NCBI GenBank assembly: GCA_937957895.1
Contig: CALFEZ010000256.1
Span: 1-5,818 of the forward strand
Length of the DNA stretch: 5,818 nt
Source of the DNA: an uncultured Erysipelotrichaceae bacterium
GTDB taxonomy: Bacteria; Bacillota_I; Bacilli_A; Erysipelotrichales; Erysipelotrichaceae
Direction: 5' to 3'
The notes below the pieces were generated by a model. The model ran no database searches and was not told the origin of the DNA. It saw only the letters and a list, made by a program, of their open reading frames with translations. The stretch's first letter is position 1. Every line of letters begins with the position of its first letter. A program made the position numbers and the translations under genes. Below are positions 1-5,248 of this stretch, piece by piece.

Positions 1-1935
1 GTTCGTTATAAAATCATCCTTTACCTTGATAAAAACCGATTTGGTCCCAACAACCAACCAGCTCATGTGGTGGACATACACGATACAGCGATTGCATTGG
101 CTCCCATTTTGAACATGGATGTCAATGCCATCATCGCTCACCTTGAAAAGGATCTGTATCAAACCGAACTGGGAGTTCGTGGACGTAATCTAACATTGCA
201 ACAAAAAAATGATATCGAAGCGCTAAACCTATCTGGAGTCGCTTTCGAGTCCATGGTATCCCGCAATTATCCGCAGGGTGTTTTTGCGTCTCATCTCATC
301 GGCTTCTCCCAATACGATGAGAACCTCAGAGCGAACACTGGACGCATGGGCTTGGAAGCGACTTTCAATCAAACATTGACCGGAACCAACGGGTGGCGTC
401 GATTTCAGACAGATCGCAGTGGTTTTGTGTACAAAGACATGTACTATGAAGAAGAACCTGCCATCCATGGAGATACACTGGTACTGACATTGGATAAGGG
501 AATACAGGAAGTACTGGAACTCGCATTTGAACAAACGATGCTACAAAGAAAAGCAGAACTTGTTTGGGGAGCGGTCATGGAAGTGGATACCGGCAACATA
601 CTGGGGTGGGGGCATGCTCCCTCATTTGATCCCAATGCCATCAACATCACGGACTATGTAAATGTCATTTCTCAACATAACATCGAACCTGGATCGACAA
701 TGAAAACATTCGTCTATGCAGCAGCCATGGACCTTGGAAAATACAATGGCGATCTAACATATCCTAGCGGAGTGTTCCATATGGGTATTCAAAATGGCTT
801 GCCTATCAGGGTCGATAGCTTTGCCAAAGCATCCTCCAGCATTTACAATGCCGGACGCAGGGATTATGGAAACGTTACACTGGATCAGGCTTATTCATTG
901 TCTTTGAATACTGCCATTGGCCACATGCTCACAACTTCCATTTCTCCCAAGGAATATGAGATTTATCTAGAACGATTCGGTTTTTTCAGACCAGTTCAGG
1001 CAACCGGAATACTTGAAAGTGCAGGTCAGAAAGTATTCACATATCCCATCGAAATGATAACTTCCGGTTACGGACAAGGATCAACCGTCACCACTTTGCA
1101 AATGCTGCAAGCATACTCAGCTGTTTTTTCCGATGGTACCATGGTAAAGCCAAAGGTAGTCGACAAAGTACTTGATAGTACTGACAAGTCGATCGTAAAG
1201 GAGTTTCCTGTTGAGATCACAGGCAGACCGATCACTCAACACACAGCACTCATGTTACAGGATTTGATGCGCCTTACAGCAGATGAAGGTACTGCTCGTT
1301 TTTATAACATACCCGAAGTTGACATTTTGGCTAAGACAGGGACTGCCCATATCATCGGTCCAAATGGATATCGCACTGATAAGAACTTGTATTCAGCAGT
1401 GATCGGTTTACCGGCAGATGACCCCAAAGTCATGGTGTACTATGGATTTATCGCACCTACATCCAACATGGCTCACGTTGAAACAGGACCAGTTCAATCG
1501 ATTCTGCGAAAAATCATGATGACATTCGACATGGCTACCCCCGGTGAAACAGTGCCAACACCAGACACCGTCAAAACAGAAATCGTGACATTGCCAAACT
1601 TTATCAATCGTCCGACAAGCAGTTTTATGCAGTTTGCAACGGAACACAACCTCAATGCCATCATTTGGGGTGATGGTCAGACAATCGTGGCATCCTCTTT
1701 TTTGGCAGTCCATAAAATCATCAATACCACAAGGATGTTTGTGATCACCAACAAGGAACAAAATACCATGATCGACCTTACAGGCTTTTCAAAAAGAGAA
1801 GTACAAACTTTGGCTCAGCTGACGGGACTTGATATCGTGATCGAAGGAGAAGGATGGGTCATCGAGCAGAGTTTAAAACCTTTGGAAATGATCGATGGTC
1901 AGACGATTGAAGTAATTTGTTCTCTCAATCCATGA
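1..1935 (+). CDS. Class B penicillin-binding protein, division transpeptidase with PASTA repeats (5' partial)
   Basis: This is a D,D-transpeptidase that cross-links septal peptidoglycan outside the membrane. The reading frame is open from the first base, so the start and the N-terminal membrane anchor lie upstream; 644 residues are visible. Residues 1 to about 130 are the PBP dimer domain, including YPQGVFASHLIGF and the GLE motif near residue 116. The transpeptidase domain runs from about 158 to 508. It has all three active-site motifs: STMK (nucleophile Ser232, Lys235), SLN (301-303) and KTGT (445-448). YGQGSTVTTLQ lies between the last two. Two PASTA-like repeats follow (about 528-583 and 586-643); the second contains SLKPLEMIDGQTIEVIC. 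The domain layout and the mraY-murD neighbours match S. aureus PBP1, B. subtilis PBP2B and streptococcal PBP2X. SpoVD is a less likely alternative. The stop is 24 nt before mraY. No key residue is missing. Confidence 0.95.
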   Translation, partial: VRYKIILYLDKNRFGPNNQPAHVVDIHDTAIALAPILNMDVNAIIAHLEKDLYQTELGVRGRNLTLQQKNDIEALNLSGVAFESMVSRNYPQGVFASHLIGFSQYDENLRANTGRMGLEATFNQTLTGTNGWRRFQTDRSGFVYKDMYYEEEPAIHGDTLVLTLDKGIQEVLELAFEQTMLQRKAELVWGAVMEVDTGNILGWGHAPSFDPNAINITDYVNVISQHNIEPGSTMKTFVYAAAMDLGKYNGDLTYPSGVFHMGIQNGLPIRVDSFAKASSSIYNAGRRDYGNVTLDQAYSLSLNTAIGHMLTTSISPKEYEIYLERFGFFRPVQATGILESAGQKVFTYPIEMITSGYGQGSTVTTLQMLQAYSAVFSDGTMVKPKVVDKVLDSTDKSIVKEFPVEITGRPITQHTALMLQDLMRLTADEGTARFYNIPEVDILAKTGTAHIIGPNGYRTDKNLYSAVIGLPADDPKVMVYYGFIAPTSNMAHVETGPVQSILRKIMMTFDMATPGETVPTPDTVKTEIVTLPNFINRPTSSFMQFATEHNLNAIIWGDGQTIVASSFLAVHKIINTTRMFVITNKEQNTMIDLTGFSKREVQTLAQLTGLDIVIEGEGWVIEQSLKPLEMIDGQTIEVICSLNP

Positions 1936-1941
1936 GCTTTC

Positions 1942-1950
1942 TGATATAAT
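1942..1950 (+). promoter_or_regulatory. Extended -10 promoter directly upstream of mraY
   Basis: The sequence TGATATAAT is a perfect TGnTATAAT extended -10 element, just after the PBP stop codon. No convincing -35 box lies at the usual spacing, which is tolerated for extended -10 promoters. A start site 7 to 10 nt past the element would fall at about 1957-1960, on or beside the mraY ATG. The mRNA would then be leaderless or nearly so. The same 12-mer, TTCTGATATAAT, occurs on the minus strand upstream of the GNAT gene. The motif is seen directly; its activity is inferred. Confidence 0.5.
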
Positions 1951-1959
1951 AACTGCGTT

Positions 1960-2937
1960 ATGGATATCATTTACCCTTTAAGCGGTTTCGCTGTCAGTTA
2001 TGTCTTGACTTACATTGCGTATCCTCGCTGGATCGCATTTTTACATGCTCGCAACATCACACAGACAACCAGTGAGTATGCACTGCAGGAATATCAACAA
2101 AAACAAAAGACCCCCATGTTTGGTGGTGTTTTGTTTGTGCTTATTCCGACTATCATGACCATCTTCATATACAACATCACAATCGAGCCAACCACCATGT
2201 TGACGCTCTTTCTTTTTTTGGGATTTTTCATGTTGGGTGTGATCGATGATCAGAAAATCGCAAAAGAAGGCAAAAACGATGGTTTACCGGTCAAGCTGCG
2301 TGTTTTTGTTCAAGTTGGTTTGGCTTTGTTTTTCATGATTGCTTCGTTGACACTGATCACTTCCACTATTGCTATTCCTCTACCTCTTGTGGGAACGTTC
2401 TTTTTGACGCTTCCACTGTTTGTATATGTGATGTTTGGGATATTTGTGATCGTGGCTTCTGTCAATTCTGTCAATATCACGGATGGCATGGATGGTCTAG
2501 CAGCTGGAGTTTCACTTTTGATCATGAGTGGCTTGACAATCATCAGTCATGTCTATCAGCAACCTCAGATGACCATGTTGGGTTCAACCCTGGTAGGGTC
2601 ATTGTTGGCATATCTCAAGTACAACATGTTCCCAGCCAAGATATTTATGGGAGATGGGGGCTCACTGGCATTGGGTGGCATCATGGCTGCCTACGCCTTT
2701 TTGCTCAAGGTGGAAGTAGCTTTTGTTTTTTTGGCGGGAGTGTTGATCTGGGAGACGGGATGTGTCGTCATACAACAGATCTCTGTGCGTGTGTTTAAAA
2801 AACGTGTGTTTGCATACACACCGATCCACTACAGTTTTACACTTGCAGGGTGGAAAGAAAAGTCCGTCGTTCAGTTTATTTGGTTATTAGGGCTCATTTT
2901 CTTGATATTGGGTCTATGGAGTGCGTTATGGGTTTAA
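1960..2937 (+). CDS. mraY: Phospho-N-acetylmuramoyl-pentapeptide-transferase (MraY)
   Basis: This integral membrane enzyme transfers phospho-MurNAc-pentapeptide from UDP to undecaprenyl phosphate, making lipid I on the inner face of the membrane. It has 325 residues, a usual length, with about ten hydrophobic segments (roughly 3-24, 52-72, 78-95, 112-133, 148-168, 181-197, 205-223, 235-250, 252-275 and 303-323). The family motifs are IDD (Asp96, Asp97), NSVNITDGMDGLAAG (169-183) and FMGDGGSLALGG with Asp232. Two motifs are altered: the usual GTPTMGG reads KTPMFGG (around 50-56), and the HHH motif in PIHHHFE reads PIHYSFT (His290, Tyr291, Ser292). The ATG at 1960 is effectively forced, since an in-frame stop at 1942-1944 leaves no other start upstream. 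No Shine-Dalgarno sequence precedes it. MraY is preferred over WecA-type relatives because of the DGMDGLAAG and GDGGS motifs, the GWKE segment after the histidine motif, and the PBP and murD neighbours. Confidence 0.95.
   Translation: MDIIYPLSGFAVSYVLTYIAYPRWIAFLHARNITQTTSEYALQEYQQKQKTPMFGGVLFVLIPTIMTIFIYNITIEPTTMLTLFLFLGFFMLGVIDDQKIAKEGKNDGLPVKLRVFVQVGLALFFMIASLTLITSTIAIPLPLVGTFFLTLPLFVYVMFGIFVIVASVNSVNITDGMDGLAAGVSLLIMSGLTIISHVYQQPQMTMLGSTLVGSLLAYLKYNMFPAKIFMGDGGSLALGGIMAAYAFLLKVEVAFVFLAGVLIWETGCVVIQQISVRVFKKRVFAYTPIHYSFTLAGWKEKSVVQFIWLLGLIFLILGLWSALWV
2918..2921 (+). promoter_or_regulatory. Ribosome binding site that decides the murD start
   Basis: GGAG lies inside the end of mraY, 6 nt before the ATG at 2928. 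It favours that start over the in-frame ATGs at 2850 and 2916. The protein from 2928 begins MGLKVCVIGAAKSG, where MurD proteins normally begin. Confidence 0.6.
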
Positions 2938-4238
2938 AAGTTTGCGTGATCGGTGCAGCCAAAAGTGGTACTGCAACAGCTCGTCTGGCCATCGATGAAG
3001 GATTTCATGTCGTTTTGACTGATGAGCGAATGTTGGAAGATCATCAAGAACTGACAGAAATGGGTGTCATCGTCTATGATGGTGGATTCAATCTTGGTCT
3101 GATCGATCAGGATTTTGATTGGGTCGTAAAAAATCCGGGGGTACCAAATCATCATCCGTTTGTCGTTGCCATGGCAAAGAAAAATTTCATCGCTAATGAA
3201 ATGGAATTTGCTCAGCGATTGGTTCCACAATGGAAGCTCGGAGCGATCACCGGAACCAACGGCAAGACGACGACTACGGCCATGTTGGGTGAAATATTGA
3301 AATTGGGAACCAGCTTTGGCTTTGTTGCCGGAAACATCGGTATTCCTTTGTCAGTTGTCGTCGATGAAAACCGCCATCGCAAACATGCATATGGTGCGAT
3401 CGAAGTGGCGGCTTTTCAACTTATCAACACCAGACACTTCCATCCACATGTTGCTACCATTGTTTCCCTGGCACCAGATCATTTGGATGTATTCAAAAAT
3501 GTCAAAGAGTACTACGATGCAAAGTGGAAGATCGTGGATAACTTAAAACCAAGTGATTTCTTCATCTTGAACATCGATGATTGCACTATTTTGAAGACCA
3601 AAAAGAGTACCGATGCCAAAATCATCACCGTATCTGTCAAACAAAAAGCGGATGCATGGATTCAGGATGGCAAAGCTATCCTGAATGATGTTTTGCTTTT
3701 TGATACCAAAAAACTCAAGGTCGTCGGTACTCACAACATCACCAATGCTCTGATTGCTGCTTCCATGGCTTTTTGTATGGGCATCAAACCAAAATACATC
3801 CAAAAAGCATTGCACGGATTCAAAGGAGTCCCGCATCGAATCGAGTATGTCGACACCGTTGATGACGTGATGTATTTCAATGACTCCAAAGGTACCAACC
3901 CACCATCAACGAAAGTTGCGATCGAGGCTTTTGATCGTCCCGTCATCCTTTTGGCAGGGGGATATGATAAAAAACTGCCATTCGATGAGTTGTTGCCACT
4001 GCTTTCAAAAATCAAACACATGATCGTTTTTGGCCAAACAAAACACCAACTCAAAGAGCTGTTTCCACAAGCGATCGTGGTAAATGATCTTGACGAAGCT
4101 GTCAAACAAGCACACAACATGGCAATCAAAGGGGATATCGTGTGTTTCTCACCGGCTTGTGCCAGCTTTGATCAGTACGACAACTTTGAACAACGCGGTG
4201 AGCACTTCAGAAAGCTTGTCGAAGAGTTAAGAAAATAG
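2928..4238 (+). CDS. murD: UDP-N-acetylmuramoylalanine--D-glutamate ligase (MurD)
   Basis: This cytoplasmic Mur ligase uses ATP to add D-glutamate to UDP-MurNAc-L-alanine. From the ATG at 2928 it has 436 residues, near the usual 440-450. The N-terminal Rossmann-like UDP-binding domain starts VCVIGAAKSGTATARL. The central ATPase domain has the P-loop GTNGKTTT (109-116, Lys113), GNIGIPL, Glu159 in EVAAFQL, DHLD with His185 (metal ligand position), and Lys199 in DAKWKI, which aligns with the carbamylated lysine of E. coli MurD. The C-terminal domain has DSKGTN (319-324), LLAGGYDKKLPF and FSPACASFDQYDNFEQRG. A few positions differ from the common MurD form: AA for SS before FQL, G for A in SKATN, and NPGV for SPGI. 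The catalytic residues are kept. The gene overlaps mraY by 10 nt, so translation is probably coupled. An upstream ATG at 2850 would add 26 unlikely residues encoded within mraY. Confidence 0.96.
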   Translation: MGLKVCVIGAAKSGTATARLAIDEGFHVVLTDERMLEDHQELTEMGVIVYDGGFNLGLIDQDFDWVVKNPGVPNHHPFVVAMAKKNFIANEMEFAQRLVPQWKLGAITGTNGKTTTTAMLGEILKLGTSFGFVAGNIGIPLSVVVDENRHRKHAYGAIEVAAFQLINTRHFHPHVATIVSLAPDHLDVFKNVKEYYDAKWKIVDNLKPSDFFILNIDDCTILKTKKSTDAKIITVSVKQKADAWIQDGKAILNDVLLFDTKKLKVVGTHNITNALIAASMAFCMGIKPKYIQKALHGFKGVPHRIEYVDTVDDVMYFNDSKGTNPPSTKVAIEAFDRPVILLAGGYDKKLPFDELLPLLSKIKHMIVFGQTKHQLKELFPQAIVVNDLDEAVKQAHNMAIKGDIVCFSPACASFDQYDNFEQRGEHFRKLVEELRK

Positions 4239-4266
4239 ACGACTACTTGTTGAAGTAGTCGTCTTT
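4238..4266 (+). terminator. Convergent hairpin terminator shared by murD and the GNAT gene
   Basis: GACGACTACTT (4238-4248) pairs perfectly with AAGTAGTCGTC (4253-4263) around the loop GTTG. An A4237-T4264 pair can extend the stem to 12 bp. The stem includes the last base of the murD stop codon and the final codons and stop of the opposite GNAT gene. On the plus strand only TTT follows, so termination may be modest. On the minus strand the hairpin is followed by the U-rich TATTTTCTT, a better tail. A bidirectional terminator, stronger for the GNAT transcript, is inferred. Confidence 0.7.
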
Positions 4267-4803
4267 GATAATGCCATATAACGCAAGGTCATGGAACTCG
4301 CCATCATGACCTTTGAACTTCTTTCGTTGTGTTCCTTCATGGAGCATGCCATTTTTAATCATGACTTTACCAGAGGCAGGGTTTTCAACCAAATAGGTCG
4401 CCTCCAGCCGATGAAATCCGACATCTTCGAAAAGATATTTCATGATCATGCTTAAAGCTTCACTCATAATGCCTTGTCCCCAATAAGCACGAGACATGCA
4501 ATACCCGATCACACCGCATTCATTTCGTTCATTGACAGAGACAAGATCAATGGTACCGATGACCTTGTTGTCGGCTTTGTGCTGGATGCACCACATGTAT
4601 GCATCGATGTTTTGATTGGAAGCGACCATCCTTTCTACAATCGCTTTGGAATCATCGATGCTCTGATGGGCAGACCAAGTGAGATACCGTGTCACTTCAG
4701 GATCACTGGCCCAATTGTGATACATATCATGTGCATCATCCAGAGTTATCTTTCTTAACAAGATCCTGTCGGATTCAAGCGGGCGTGTGCCAAGATGTTT
4801 CAT
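4243..4803 (-). CDS. GNAT family N-acetyltransferase (RimJ/RimL-like, Acetyltransf_3 type)
   Basis: This is a predicted cytoplasmic acetyltransferase that moves acetyl from acetyl-CoA to an amine; the substrate cannot be read from the sequence. It has 186 residues, typical of the RimJ/RimL group that acetylates ribosomal protein N-termini, other proteins or small amines. Visible family features are the opening TRPLESDRILLRKITLDDA, DPEVTRYLTW (34-43), the beta strand VIGTIDLV (81-88), the acetyl-CoA loop SRAYWGQGIMSEAL (104-117, an R/Q-x-x-G-x-G/A type motif), and the late ENPASGKVMIKNGM (140-153). The ATG at 4801-4803 is supported by AAAAGGAG seven nt upstream and by an extended -10 promoter further up. 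It converges on murD and is probably transcribed alone, so a role in wall synthesis should not be inferred from position. The gene appears intact. Confidence 0.93.
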   Translation of the reverse strand: MKHLGTRPLESDRILLRKITLDDAHDMYHNWASDPEVTRYLTWSAHQSIDDSKAIVERMVASNQNIDAYMWCIQHKADNKVIGTIDLVSVNERNECGVIGYCMSRAYWGQGIMSEALSMIMKYLFEDVGFHRLEATYLVENPASGKVMIKNGMLHEGTQRKKFKGHDGEFHDLALYGIIKDDYFNK

Positions 4804-4810
4804 TTGTAAG

Positions 4811-4818
4811 CTCCTTTT
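4811..4818 (-). promoter_or_regulatory. Ribosome binding site of the GNAT gene
   Basis: On the minus strand AAAAGGAG ends 7 nt before the ATG at 4803. This is a strong Shine-Dalgarno sequence at good spacing and it fixes the start. Confidence 0.8.
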
Positions 4819-4834
4819 ACTTCTTTTGCCATCA

Positions 4835-4843
4835 ATTATATCA
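4835..4843 (-). promoter_or_regulatory. Extended -10 promoter of the GNAT gene
   Basis: The minus strand reads TGATATAAT, a perfect TGnTATAAT element. The predicted start near 4828 gives a leader of about 25 nt that includes the ribosome binding site. No clear -35 box is present at normal spacing. The flanking 12-mer TTCTGATATAAT is identical to the one before mraY. Confidence 0.65.
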
Positions 4844-5008
4844 GAAGCATGGTGGTTTGCGGATACAAATCAGACAAGTGCATCTTACTGTTATACAACT
4901 TCATGAGTACACAACACACGTTACGATATCATGAAAAATGAGAATGGATCATGAGTGAGACAGGAAAAATCACTCTGAAGAAAGTTCGTGAAAACATGAA
5001 CGATTTGA

Positions 5009-5037
5009 TTGTCAAAGTATTTATGATGTTCTATAAT
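5009..5037 (+). promoter_or_regulatory. Sigma-A-type promoter upstream of the SGNH hydrolase gene
   Basis: TTGTCA (5009-5014, one mismatch to TTGACA) lies exactly 17 nt before a perfect TATAAT (5032-5037). Transcription would start near 5044, about 205 nt before the SGNH start codon, giving a long untranslated leader. No good terminator is visible between this promoter and the gene. It could instead drive a small RNA. The match is seen directly; its use is inferred. Confidence 0.5.
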
Positions 5038-5217
5038 GGAATCAAACATACAAACTCGTATCAGCAAAGAATCAACAAGTAAAATCGATGAAGGGTTTGT
5101 CAACAAGATAATCGGATCAGTCAGTTTTCATCAACCTTTTTCGTTCACTGCTTAAGATCGTGTGTCAAAATCTTTGATGATAATGAGCATACTATTGTAA
5201 GACGAAAGAATCATGAG

Positions 5218-5234
5218 GATCGGGAAACCCGATC
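5218..5234 (+). promoter_or_regulatory. Stem-loop directly upstream of the SGNH ribosome binding site
   Basis: GATCGGG (5218-5224) pairs perfectly with CCCGATC (5228-5234) around the loop AAA. It is followed at once by the AAGGAGG ribosome binding site and has no U-tract, so it is not a normal terminator. In the mRNA it could hold the ribosome binding site open or protect the 5' side. In DNA the inverted repeat could be an operator. The function is unknown. Confidence 0.5.
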
Positions 5235-5241
5235 AAGGAGG
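5235..5241 (+). promoter_or_regulatory. Ribosome binding site of the SGNH hydrolase gene
   Basis: AAGGAGG is a full Shine-Dalgarno match placed 7 nt before the ATG at 5249. It selects this start over the in-frame TTG at 5246 and the out-of-frame ATG at 5242. Confidence 0.85.
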
Positions 5242-5248
5242 ATGCTTG

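Larger units (their letters stand above)
4804..5248. other. Noncoding region between divergent GNAT and SGNH genes
   Basis: No convincing gene lies in these 445 nt. The left edge holds the GNAT promoter and ribosome binding site. The middle holds a sigma-A-type forward promoter at 5009-5037, and the right end a hairpin and the SGNH ribosome binding site. The palindrome TCATGA occurs at 4901, 4929, 4949 and 5211. The only small ORF of note (4951-5082, 43 codons) has no proper ribosome binding site and contains the forward promoter. I see no tRNA, transposon end or known riboswitch. Confidence 0.7.

Noticed and set aside
67..1935. PBP starting at the GTG at 67
   Set aside because: The frame is open to position 1 and the upstream residues fit the PBP dimer domain, so the gene is cut by the window edge rather than starting here.
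2850..2927. Longer murD with a start at 2850
   Set aside because: The extra residues are an out-of-frame reading of mraY, and the ATG at 2928 has GGAG at good spacing and matches the normal MurD N-terminus.
4474..4934. Two forward ORFs antisense to the GNAT gene
   Set aside because: They are shadow frames of a clear GNAT gene that has its own promoter, ribosome binding site and family motifs on the other strand.
4951..5082. 43-codon forward ORF starting ATGAGTGAG
   Set aside because: It has no properly spaced ribosome binding site (GGA is only 2 nt from the ATG), resembles no family I know, and contains the TTGTCA-17-TATAAT promoter.
5075..5103. Minus-strand promoter using the perfect TTGACA complement at 5098-5103
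   Set aside because: No acceptable -10 box lies at 16 to 18 nt, and the same holds for the other TTGACA complements at 5010-5015 and 5163-5168.
4921..5106. 61-codon minus-strand ORF in the intergenic region
   Set aside because: Its composition is unlike the other proteins, I see no ribosome binding site or domain, and it lies opposite a probable promoter and leader.
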